Assembly (NCBI GenBank): GCA_934546985.1
Contig: CAKTEE010000007.1
Location: 1-64,000 of the forward strand
DNA from: an uncultured Eubacteriales bacterium
GTDB taxonomy: Bacteria; Bacillota; Clostridia; Oscillospirales; Acutalibacteraceae
DNA: 64,000 nucleotides
Reading direction: 5' to 3'
Shown: piece by piece, positions 51,564 through 58,402 of the stretch
Numbering within the stretch: position 1 is the stretch's first letter
Layout of the letters: every line of letters starts with the position of its first letter
Notes under the pieces: generated by a model
The model's database searches: none
Seen by the model: only the letters and a program-made list of their open reading frames with translations
What the model was told of the DNA's origin: nothing
Made by a program: the position numbers and the translations under genes

Positions 51564-52511
51564 TCAAAGGGTGACAACGATTTTTCCGTTCACGCTTCCG
51601 CTGTCAAGAGCAAAACAAGCGTCCTTAATCTGCTCAAAGGCAAAACTTGCTCCGATGGCGGGTTTCAGACTGTGATTGTCTAAAAACTCAAAAATATCCC
51701 GCATTGTTTTTTCGGTCGGATAGTTGGAAAAAAATCCGGTGAGATATACTCCATTCGGAATATCCTTAATCGGATCAAAGCCGTTCAGTATATATACGCC
51801 GCCTAAAATACCCGTATTGCAGACGATTCCGCCCTTTTCTACACAGCGGAGCGTGTCAGGCAGAGTTTTGGGGCCGACCAGCTCCAACGCTTTTGTTACG
51901 CCGTTCAGGGTATCACAAAGCTTTCCCGTATCAAGAATCGCTTTATCCGCCCCCGTAAGCAACGGCAGCTTACTTTCTTTATGCGTTGTTGCAACAACAG
52001 TACAGCCAATCGCTTTTGCTATCTGAATTGCCGCATAACCAAGCGCACAGGTAGCGCCACGAATCAATAATGTATCGCTTGGTTTCAGATGGAGGCATTC
52101 AAAAAGTGAACCCCATGCTGTAAAATAGGTTTCGGGGATTGCCGCCATATCCGTCCACGAAAGCGCCGATTCCACAGCAAATACATGATGAATCGGTAAA
52201 AGTGTATATTCTGCATAGCTTCCGTGAAAACTGCGCCCCATACCGCCCATAAGAGCGACAACCTTTTGTCCGGCTGTAAAATTGCTGTCTGAGGGATCGG
52301 CAATCTCTCCAACGCATTCAATACCGGGAATAATTGGTTTTCTGATATAGTCGGCTCTGATTTCATTTAACCGCAAAATCTGCTCGGAGTGATTCATTCC
52401 AAATGCTTTTATTCTGACAAGTACCCAGCCGGGCTTTACTTCGGGAATCGGAATTTCGCAAAGTTCAACACTTTCGGCTTCTGCCGGTCTGTTAAGCAAA
52501 ACCGCTTTCAT
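51564..52511 (-). CDS. Zinc-binding-type dehydrogenase / quinone oxidoreductase
   Basis: MDR-superfamily protein, 315 residues from the ATG at 52511 (MKAVLLNRPAEAE is the usual family start); in-frame GTG codons upstream reach 52535, where one overlaps the radical SAM stop. GroES-like domain (IIPGIECVGEIADP, HGSYAEYTLLP), then a Rossmann domain with IRGATCALGYAAIQIA. The Cys/His zinc ligands of true alcohol dehydrogenases are not seen, so NADPH quinone or enone reduction is more likely. Confidence 0.82.
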   Translation of the reverse strand: MKAVLLNRPAEAESVELCEIPIPEVKPGWVLVRIKAFGMNHSEQILRLNEIRADYIRKPIIPGIECVGEIADPSDSNFTAGQKVVALMGGMGRSFHGSYAEYTLLPIHHVFAVESALSWTDMAAIPETYFTAWGSLFECLHLKPSDTLLIRGATCALGYAAIQIAKAIGCTVVATTHKESKLPLLTGADKAILDTGKLCDTLNGVTKALELVGPKTLPDTLRCVEKGGIVCNTGILGGVYILNGFDPIKDIPNGVYLTGFFSNYPTEKTMRDIFEFLDNHSLKPAIGASFAFEQIKDACFALDSGSVNGKIVVTL

Positions 52512-52531
52512 TGTCGTATTCACAGGCACCC

Positions 52532-53584
52532 TCACTTTCTGAACAAATCGCTGTTCTCATCTGCCCAGCACTGCGGGTCGGCGGCATAAAAGTCTCCGTT
52601 TGTTCCTTTTGCGACTGCGGAGCAGCCCCGGCAGAAGCTTAGCAGTTTGCAGTTTGCACATTTGCTGAATTTCGTGTATTCCCGGTAACACTCCATTTTT
52701 GTTACCCATATATCGGCAAGACGGTCGGTAAAGATATTCCCCACATGGCTGTCCGCTACCCGGCGGCAGGCGTAAACTTCACCTGTGGGAAGAATGGTAA
52801 TATGGCAGTTTCCGCAGTTACAGCCGCCGTAAATCATGCCGTCCTTCGCGTTTTCGGGAATTTTGAACGCTCCCGTTTCATATTCATACAGCGTCCAGAG
52901 GTGATCCTTGTTGTTAAAGTAGGTATTGCAGCCCTCTGCTTCGTACTCTTTGAATTTCTTATCGCACACGGCAAGCAGGTCACGATATTCCAGCGGCGTC
53001 ATACTCGCATCGAGATCGCCGCCGCTGGGAACATAACGGGAAAAAGCAAATACATTCACGCCTGCTTTTACAACAGCGTCGATAATACCGGGGATTTCCA
53101 TGCGGTTTGTTTTGGAAACTGTGGTCATCACAACGCTGCGGATTCCTGCACGGTTAATACAGCCGATTTTTTCAAGAGTGCAGTCGTAAGAGCCGGGTTT
53201 CCGAAACCAGTCGTGTGTCTCACGCAGACCGTCGATTGACAACTGATATTTCTCACAGCCGTATGCTTTCAGTTCACGGCAGACCTGATCGTTTAAGTGG
53301 AATGGATTTCCGAGAATGGTAAAAGGTACGCTGCGTTCGTGAAGCAGTTCCAGAAGTCTCCAAAAATCAGGGTGCAGAATCGGATCGCCGCCCGTAATAT
53401 AGAAATAGGGCAAACGGTTATAAACCTCGCAAAAATCAAGACAATTATAAAAGGTGTCCTGCATTTGCTGCCAATTCATAGAATCTATTTTTTTACAGGT
53501 ATCTCCCGAAAAAATGTAACAGTGCTTGCACCGCTGATCGCACGCATCTGTAATGTGCCATTGAAAAGAAAAATATTGCTTCAT
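52532..53584 (-). CDS. Radical SAM/SPASM peptide maturase, ACGX system
   Basis: 350 residues. CDQRCKHCY is the CxxxCxxC cluster motif near residue 15; a SAM-binding ITGGDP follows. The C-terminal SPASM domain is cysteine-rich (CNCGNCHITILPTGEVYACRR, with the later CANCKLLSFCRGC and QCW) and should hold two auxiliary 4Fe-4S clusters. It is the first enzyme gene after the ACGX-repeat peptide, the arrangement that TIGRFAM curators named the ACGX system. It probably installs a thioether or similar modification on the peptide's cysteines. ATG 53584 has GCGAGG upstream. Confidence 0.9.
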   Translation of the reverse strand: MKQYFSFQWHITDACDQRCKHCYIFSGDTCKKIDSMNWQQMQDTFYNCLDFCEVYNRLPYFYITGGDPILHPDFWRLLELLHERSVPFTILGNPFHLNDQVCRELKAYGCEKYQLSIDGLRETHDWFRKPGSYDCTLEKIGCINRAGIRSVVMTTVSKTNRMEIPGIIDAVVKAGVNVFAFSRYVPSGGDLDASMTPLEYRDLLAVCDKKFKEYEAEGCNTYFNNKDHLWTLYEYETGAFKIPENAKDGMIYGGCNCGNCHITILPTGEVYACRRVADSHVGNIFTDRLADIWVTKMECYREYTKFSKCANCKLLSFCRGCSAVAKGTNGDFYAADPQCWADENSDLFRK

Positions 53585-53634
53585 ATCGCATACCTCGCTT
53601 TATATAAAATCGGTTATACCGAGTAACATCTAAA

Positions 53635-53666
53635 TGTTCCCGGCGAGAGCGTTCCCGCCGGGAACA
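53635..53666 (-). terminator. Hairpin between precursor peptide and maturase genes (attenuator)
   Basis: A perfect 10-pair GC-rich stem (53635-53644 with 53657-53666) with a 12-base loop lies 25 bases after the peptide stop; on the minus strand TTTAG follows. Such partial terminators often let a precursor peptide be made in excess over its enzyme. Confidence 0.6.
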
Positions 53667-53690
53667 GCTTTGGGATAGAGAACGGAACAA

Positions 53691-53909
53691 TTATTTGTCG
53701 CCAGCGCCACAGGCAGAGCCGCAAGCAGCAGGCTTTTCCTCCGGCTTGTCGGCTGCACCGCAAGCTGCGGGAGTTTCGGCAGGCTTATCGCCAGCGCCAC
53801 AGGCAGAGCCACAAGCAGCAGGCTTTTCTTCCGGCTTGTCAGACGCACCGCAAGCTGTGGAAGGAGTAGCCTCCTTTTTGTTCCATCCAAACAGATTAGA
53901 AAGTGCCAT
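53691..53909 (-). CDS. ACGX-repeat RiPP precursor peptide
   Basis: 72 residues. A leader of about 18 residues (MALSNLFGWNKKEATPST) is followed by six ACGX units (ACGA, ACGS, ACGA, ACGA, ACGS, ACGA). The linkers are rich in Lys, Pro and Glu (DKPEEKPA, DKPAETPA). All six cysteines lie in ACGX units, and the unit DKPEEKPAACGSACGAGDK occurs twice with nearly identical DNA. AAACGGAGGTC-type ribosome site (GGAGG) precedes the ATG. It is the likely substrate of the adjacent SPASM radical SAM enzyme. Confidence 0.88.
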   Translation of the reverse strand: MALSNLFGWNKKEATPSTACGASDKPEEKPAACGSACGAGDKPAETPAACGAADKPEEKPAACGSACGAGDK

Positions 53910-54012
53910 TGTTTTGACCTCCGTATAAGTATTCAGCGAGCGTTTTGCCCTCTGTATCTATTATTTTACTGATTTTTTTGCCCTCCACAAGTACGTACTT
54001 TTTTATTACCCA

Positions 54013-54028
54013 GTCACCTTTTTGTGAC
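54013..54028. promoter_or_regulatory. Inverted repeat in the peptide-operon leader
   Basis: GTCAC and GTGAC flank CTTTTT at 54013-54028, 104 bases upstream of the peptide start, with a further GTGAC at 54078-54082. It could be an HxlR or other operator. A convincing minus-strand promoter for the operon was not found in 53910-54174. Confidence 0.35.
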
Positions 54029-54095
54029 CTTTGCGTAATAGCAGGGTTTTTGGAGCGAAAAAAATTTGAAAAAATTTGTGACATATAAAAATCTA

Positions 54096-54139
54096 TTGAA
54101 AAATGGCGAGTGTTGCAGTATAATAAGAATGTAACATTC
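54096..54139 (+). promoter_or_regulatory. hxlR promoter with overlapping palindromic operator
   Basis: TTGAAA (54096-54101) and TATAAT (54119-54124) have a 17-base spacer. GAATGT-A-ACATTC, a perfect 13-base inverted repeat, lies at 54127-54139, right at the expected start point, as for an autoregulated repressor. Confidence 0.75.
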
Positions 54140-54174
54140 AAATATGATGTAATATAATTTTTGGAGGTTTTCAT

Positions 54175-54495
54175 ATGCTGACAAAGGACGAAATGCCCGC
54201 TTGTCCCGTAGCGACAACTGTACGGATGATAGGTAGCAAATGGAAATTGCTTATTATGCGTAATCTTCTTGCTCGTCCGTGGCGCTTTAATGAGTTGAAA
54301 AAGGATTTGGAGGGTATCAGTCAAAAGGTATTGACGGACAGCCTTCGCTCTATGGAGGATGACGGTATTGTTATTCGTACTGTTTATCCCGAAGTCCCGC
54401 CGAGAGTAGAATACGCATTAAGCGAGCTTGGCGAGTCTATGCGTCCAATTATCAAATCTATGGAAGAATGGGGAATAAATTACAAGAACCTGTAA
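54175..54495 (+). CDS. HxlR-family winged-helix regulator
   Basis: 106 residues: CPVATTVRMIGSKWKLLIMR with the family's N-terminal Cys, LLARPWRFNELKKDLEGISQ, and SLRSMEDDGIVIRTVYPEVP (recognition helix and wing). Several HxlR proteins sense quinones, aldehydes or hypochlorite through that Cys. It is divergent from the ACGX operon and the only regulator next to it, so control of the operon by electrophile or redox stress is a reasonable inference. GGAGG precedes ATG 54175. Confidence 0.88.
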   Translation: MLTKDEMPACPVATTVRMIGSKWKLLIMRNLLARPWRFNELKKDLEGISQKVLTDSLRSMEDDGIVIRTVYPEVPPRVEYALSELGESMRPIIKSMEEWGINYKNL

Positions 54496-54560
54496 TTTGG
54501 TGTGTATATGTAACGCTTTTGAGTGTCGAAATTGCCTATTTTATGTGTTTCCAAGCACAG

Positions 54561-54604
54561 AAATGCGGCGGGCAAGGGAATTATTCCTGCCCGCCGCATT
54601 TTTT
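54561..54604 (+). terminator. Strong terminator after hxlR
   Basis: A GC-rich stem of at least 11 pairs (GCGGCGGGCA with TGCCCGCCGC, extended by A-T pairs) is followed by a T run. The A-rich left side makes it work also for the convergent tnpV gene. Confidence 0.85.
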
Positions 54605-54626
54605 GAAATATAAGCGTTACATTCGG

Positions 54627-55001
54627 TTAATTGTAAATCAGTTCGGCGTTTACGATTTCTCTCGCCCTTGCGCTTATCTCATTCATTTTTCCTGTCCAAA
54701 GCAGGGCGTTCTCCGCTTTTAGTTCCTCCGTAACAGCTTCCCGTTTTGCCATTTCCTTTACCAGCCGAAAAAACATGTCCTCCGCCTGCTTGTTGATTTC
54801 GGCAAGGTAACTGTTCAGCCTGCCGCTTGTAAGCAGATTATAGTAGGTAACTTTTCGATGTATTTTCAAATATCTTGCGTGACGCTGCCCCCATAAGCCG
54901 ATTGGCTTGGTTTCTTCTTGGGATGGCAGGAGATTAGGCAAATGATAATCGCCAACTCTTGAATATGTACCGCCCATCTGCTCAAATAAACTTTTCTCCA
55001 T
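54627..55001 (-). CDS. tnpV: Transposon-encoded protein TnpV
   Basis: 124 residues: MEKSLFEQMGGTYSRVGDYH, IGLWGQRHARYLKIHRKVTY, NLLTSGRLNSYLAEINKQAE, and ENALLWTGKMNEISARAREI match the TnpV family found in clostridial mobilizable elements. Its function is unknown. Its presence, with an upstream small gene, marks the right end module of the element. It lies four bases after that small gene. Confidence 0.88.
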   Translation of the reverse strand: MEKSLFEQMGGTYSRVGDYHLPNLLPSQEETKPIGLWGQRHARYLKIHRKVTYYNLLTSGRLNSYLAEINKQAEDMFFRLVKEMAKREAVTEELKAENALLWTGKMNEISARAREIVNAELIYN

Positions 55002-55005
55002 AATT

Positions 55006-55191
55006 TTAACCCTCCGTAATCTTGACTTTGAATTTCCTGACTGGTGTGTTGACCACTTTGATTAGAACATCATCAACAGCGTCGGTATATCTCCCTTCTG
55101 CAAGCAGTTTGTTCCGTAAGGAATTCAAGGCGTTAATGATAATCCTCCATTCATTTTCGTCAATCGCTATGTAGTATTTTTCACATCGCAT
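55006..55191 (-). CDS. Small element-end protein upstream of tnpV
   Basis: 61 residues from ATG 55191 with AAAGGAGG upstream; a longer frame to 55323 is not protein-like and crosses a terminator hairpin. Sequence MRCEKYYIAIDENEWRIIIN and VLIKVVNTPVRKFKVK is seen in small genes that precede tnpV in other elements of this type, as far as I recall. Function unknown. Confidence 0.65.
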   Translation of the reverse strand: MRCEKYYIAIDENEWRIIINALNSLRNKLLAEGRYTDAVDDVLIKVVNTPVRKFKVKITEG

Positions 55192-55269
55192 ATTTTCTGA
55201 CCTCCTTTGCCTGCATTGTAGCAAAGGATTTTTTCTTTTGCGAATGTGCGATTTTATATTTTGACAGAA

Positions 55270-55313
55270 AAAAGCCAGCGCAAGAAGCGTTTTCGCTTCC
55301 CACGCTGGCTTTT
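55270..55313. terminator. Nested hairpin at the element's right end
   Basis: AAAAGCCAGCG pairs with CGCTGGCTTTT around an inner GAAGCG/CGCTTC stem. T and A runs flank both sides, so it can work in both directions and insulate the element from the chromosome. Confidence 0.7.
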
Positions 55314-55327
55314 GCCTTTGCAACGCC

Positions 55328-55677
55328 CATAATATTGTACTTCAATGTTGTTTTCAAATTACTTCCTTATTTGACGTTAGCATTAGTGACTGCTTTTTAT
55401 ATTTAACAAAGTCATTTATAAGATTGTCCTAAATCAATATATATAATCATATCAAGGCTCATTCAATCGTGGTAAATTCGAATGTTTTTAATGTTTCAAA
55501 ATGCTTGAAAACACAGTACTTATGTGGATAGTCGAAAGTTAGATATAAAATTTTCAATATAAAAATAATGGTGAATATAAATATGATTAAGATGGTTTTT
55601 ATTTTATCTCTCCCCATATACAGACAAAGGATATGCCGCTATTATTGCAGCATATCCTTTGTGTTTTTTTGTAAATA
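55328..55677. other. Gene-free spacer right of the element, with hairpin
   Basis: AT-rich sequence without a convincing gene. A perfect 12-pair hairpin (55625-55636 with 55650-55661) followed by TGTTTTTTT lies just before the rubrerythrin stop and likely serves as its terminator in either direction. Confidence 0.6.
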
Positions 55678-56220
55678 TTATTTGAAATAACGATTGAGGA
55701 GTCCCTCAAAAGCTTTGCCGTGTCTTGCTTCATCCTTGCACATTTCGTGTACGGTATCGTGGATTGCATCCAGATTTAATTCTTTTGCTTTTTTGGCGAG
55801 CATTAATTTACCTTCTGTCGCACCATATTCAGCGTCAACACGAGCCTGAAGATTTGCTTTGGTATCAGCGGCTACTACTTCGCCAAGCAGTTCAGCAAAT
55901 TTAGCGGCATGTTCTGCTTCTTCAAAAGCAATTCTTTTATATGCTTCTGCAACCTCAGGGTAGCCTTCACGGTCAGCCTGACGGCTCATGGCAAGGTACA
56001 TGCCAACTTCTGTACATTCACCGGTGAAGTTCTCACGAAGGCCCTGAATTACTTCAGGATCAACATCCTTGGCGATTCCAACGCGATGTTCGTCAGCCCA
56101 AGCTTTTTCACTGCTGACTTCGTTGAATTTAGATGCCGGAGCTTTACAGATTGGGCAAAACTCCGGAGCGGAATCTCCTTCATGAGTATAGCCGCATACG
56201 CTGCAAACAAATTTTTTCAT
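55678..56220 (-). CDS. Reverse rubrerythrin (NADH peroxidase component)
   Basis: 180 residues. The rubredoxin-type domain is at the N-terminus ([12 protein letters not shown] and [11 protein letters not shown]), the reverse of classical rubrerythrin; the diiron four-helix domain follows with [25 protein letters not shown] and [12 protein letters not shown] supplying Glu and His ligands. Reverse rubrerythrins reduce hydrogen peroxide in clostridia under oxygen stress. The ATG overlaps the perR stop (ATGA), so both lie in one PerR-controlled operon. Confidence 0.93.
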   Translation of the reverse strand: MKKFVCSVCGYTHEGDSAPEFCPICKAPASKFNEVSSEKAWADEHRVGIAKDVDPEVIQGLRENFTGECTEVGMYLAMSRQADREGYPEVAEAYKRIAFEEAEHAAKFAELLGEVVAADTKANLQARVDAEYGATEGKLMLAKKAKELNLDAIHDTVHEMCKDEARHGKAFEGLLNRYFK

Positions 56221-56630
56221 TTTACATTACCTCCATTGAAATGTTTATTATGTATGAAACAATTTTCACAGATGCCGTAAAATATCAGTCTGTGATCATT
56301 GATTTTACCGTTATAATATTTTTGGGCTTCATTATCTAATTCATCTAAAACCGGCATATTTAAATCATAAAGACGATTACATTCTGAGCAGAGCAAATGA
56401 TAGTGAGGTTGTGTGTTATAATCGAAATGGTCGGCGCCGCCGCAGGTGAGTTTTAAGATAGTGTTATTTTCACTAAGTTGGGAAAGGTTTCGGTAAACCG
56501 TGCCAAGACTAATATTTGGAAATTCTTCTCTCAAAGAAAAATAGAGTTCATCTGCCGTTGGATGATCTGTTCGTGAAGCAAGATCTGCAAGCAGAGCTTC
56601 ACGCTGGCGGCTTCTTTTTTCCAGTGCCAT
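56217..56630 (-). CDS. perR: PerR-like Fur-family peroxide regulator
   Basis: 137 residues from ATG 56630 with TTGGAGG upstream. Winged helix ([30 protein letters not shown]) and metal-binding dimer domain ([39 protein letters not shown]). The two Cys pairs form the structural zinc site, and the His/Asp-rich region the regulatory site. Link to reverse rubrerythrin and a Per box make PerR more likely than Fur or Zur. Confidence 0.88.
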   Translation of the reverse strand: MALEKRSRQREALLADLASRTDHPTADELYFSLREEFPNISLGTVYRNLSQLSENNTILKLTCGGADHFDYNTQPHYHLLCSECNRLYDLNMPVLDELDNEAQKYYNGKINDHRLIFYGICENCFIHNKHFNGGNVK

Positions 56631-56658
56631 GATTACCTCCAATCAATAACAGTAACAA

Positions 56659-56695
56659 TTATTATTATTATAAGAATCTTTATCTTTTTTGTCAA
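56659..56695 (-). promoter_or_regulatory. perR-rubrerythrin promoter with PerR box over the -10
   Basis: Minus-strand TTGACA (56695-56690) and TATAAT (56672-56667) have a 17-base spacer. The 15-base box at 56659-56673, TTATTATTATTATAA, differs from the Per box consensus TTATAATNATTATAA at one defined base and covers the -10. This is the layout of an autorepressed peroxide-stress operon. Confidence 0.82.
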
Positions 56696-56713
56696 TAGAA
56701 AAATAAAAAAAGT

Positions 56714-56983
56714 TTAAATTTTACCAAATAACCAGATAAAAAAAGCGGTCTGTAGACAAATAAAGATAGGAAGCATAATCATAAATTTCTTTTTCTTCGT
56801 TTTATGCCGAATTAACTTCATGCATATAAACATGGCAAGTGCGCCGCCGAAAAAACCGAGTATCAGTAATGTGTATTCCGGTATCCGCCATTTGTGATGT
56901 TTCGCGCAGTGTTTATCATAAACTGTTACGATTATGCTGATGATGTTGATACTCAGTAAATAAATCATTGGATATATAGGCAC
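56714..56983 (-). CDS. DUF1294 small membrane protein
   Basis: 89 residues with three hydrophobic segments; DKHCAKHHKWRIPEYTLL and FFGGALAMFICMKLIRHKTK match the DUF1294 pattern (DK..A...RIPE, GG..G, RHKT.K..F). Function unknown. It is upstream of, and on the same strand as, the PerR operon but separated by that operon's own promoter. Confidence 0.8.
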   Translation of the reverse strand: MPIYPMIYLLSINIISIIVTVYDKHCAKHHKWRIPEYTLLILGFFGGALAMFICMKLIRHKTKKKKFMIMLPIFICLQTAFFIWLFGKI

Positions 56984-57105
56984 TTTTCGATCATCTCCTG
57001 TCGTTTTCAGCTCATTGTACGGCTCTGATATGAATAAGTCAAGTTATTTATAATAAATATAAATCAACAGGAAAAAAGAATTCCATGACTGGGAGGATGA
57101 ACGTT

Positions 57106-58356
57106 TTGAAAACAAGGATATTTATTATTATAATGCTGATTTTTTATATCGTAAATATTTTTGGCTGCAATTTTTCGTTTTCAGAAGAAAAAGAAAATGA
57201 TATAAAATCAACGACGCAGTTTTCTCGGGAAGATATACAGAACATTCCCCAAAAGACAAAACAAGTGGATGTAAAAAAGGAACTGCGGGGAATATGGATT
57301 ACATACAACGAGCTGAGTATGATAGGAAGCGAAAATCTGCAGAAAGATTTTGAGGTAAAAATTGAAGAAATGTTCACTAATATAGCCGATTTTGGGTTTA
57401 ATACAGTATTTGTGCATGTGCGTCCTTTTTGTGATTCTTTTTATAAATCGACTATTTTTCCGTGGAGCGCTTATCTGACAGGTGAACAGGGAAAGGACCC
57501 GGGTTTTGATCCGTTGCAAATTATGATAGAAAAGGCCCGCGAAAAAAATTTAAAAATACATGCATGGATTAATCCATACCGTATTAGTTTAATTACGGAT
57601 ACAGCAAAGTTGGCAGAAAATAATCCAGCTCGTGTGTGGTTAGAAGAAGATGTATATACCCGCCGTATTTTAACTCCAACCGGATTATATTTTAATCCGG
57701 CAAGTGAGGAGGCGCGCAAACTTATTGTTGACGGAGTGAAAGAGATTCTGGAAAATTATTCGGTGGATGGTATCCATTTTGATGATTATTTTTATCCGCA
57801 GCCAGATACCTATATTGACGAAACAGAATATAATGTTTATAAAAAAAAGGGAGGGGAAATGTCTCAGGAAGAATGGAGAAAAAATAATGTCAACCTTTTA
57901 ATTAAAGAAATTTACACGGCTGTCAAATCAATAAATCAGGATGTGCTGTTTGGCATCAGTCCTGCGGGAAATCTGGATTTGAATGAAAATACGTTATTTG
58001 CTGATGTGAAAAGCTGGGGAAGTATTAAAGGATATGTTGATTATTTATGTCCACAGCTTTACTTTGGTTTTGAAAATAAGACCTGTCCTTTTGAAAAAAC
58101 AGCGGATGAATGGTATGAACTGGTTTCCGATGGTTCTGTTAACTTGTATGCAGGGCTTGCGGCATACAAATGCGGAGATGAAGCGGAAGGCGAGTGGGCA
58201 GAACATGATGATATTCTTGCAAGGCAGATTGATTATATCAGGAAAATTGGCAAGTATAACGGATTCGTAATGTTTTCTTATAGCTCTATGTTTTCAGAAT
58301 CAGCAATCAGAAAAAATATGACAAAAGAGTTAAATAATGTTACAAATTTATTATAA
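57106..58356 (+). CDS. GHL10/YngK-like glycosidase-fold lipoprotein
   Basis: 416 residues from TTG 57106 with GGGAGG nine bases upstream. Lipoprotein signal ends IVNIFGC (Cys at about residue 21). The rest is one GHL10 (family 10-like glycosyl hydrolase, YngK/DUF187) domain: ELRGIWITYNELSMIG, VFVHVRPFCDSFYKS, KIHAWINPYRI, GIHFDDYFYP, FGISPAGNLD, and LCPQLYFGF. Family members are thought to act on cell-wall glycans; substrate is not settled. The next gene carries a paralogous domain. Confidence 0.85.
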   Translation: MKTRIFIIIMLIFYIVNIFGCNFSFSEEKENDIKSTTQFSREDIQNIPQKTKQVDVKKELRGIWITYNELSMIGSENLQKDFEVKIEEMFTNIADFGFNTVFVHVRPFCDSFYKSTIFPWSAYLTGEQGKDPGFDPLQIMIEKAREKNLKIHAWINPYRISLITDTAKLAENNPARVWLEEDVYTRRILTPTGLYFNPASEEARKLIVDGVKEILENYSVDGIHFDDYFYPQPDTYIDETEYNVYKKKGGEMSQEEWRKNNVNLLIKEIYTAVKSINQDVLFGISPAGNLDLNENTLFADVKSWGSIKGYVDYLCPQLYFGFENKTCPFEKTADEWYELVSDGSVNLYAGLAAYKCGDEAEGEWAEHDDILARQIDYIRKIGKYNGFVMFSYSSMFSESAIRKNMTKELNNVTNLL

Positions 58357-58402
58357 TTATGGTATAATAAATTGTGATTACTGATTGGTAAGGATGTGTA
58401 AA

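Larger units (their letters stand above)
41414..55327. mobile_element. Integrative mobilizable element with RiPP/sirtuin/redox cargo
   Basis: The minus-strand module of large serine recombinase, TnpW-like segment, ParB-like protein, MOBP relaxase and MobC at the left, and TnpV at the right, bracket a nine-gene cargo operon and an HxlR regulator. Such modules define Tn4451-like mobilizable elements of Clostridia. It sits between a lipoprotein gene and the PerR-rubrerythrin operon. The only short direct repeat I noticed at both edges is an 8-base GCAACGCC at 41414-41421 and 55320-55327. I use it as a tentative attachment core; the real ends could differ by tens of bases. There is no conjugation machinery, so transfer would need a helper. 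Confidence 0.75.

Noticed and set aside
53695..53928. Open frame on the plus strand opposite the ACGX peptide
   Set aside because: It is the mirror of a repetitive GC-rich coding sequence, has no ribosome site, and the minus-strand frame has a clear one plus the ACGX pattern.
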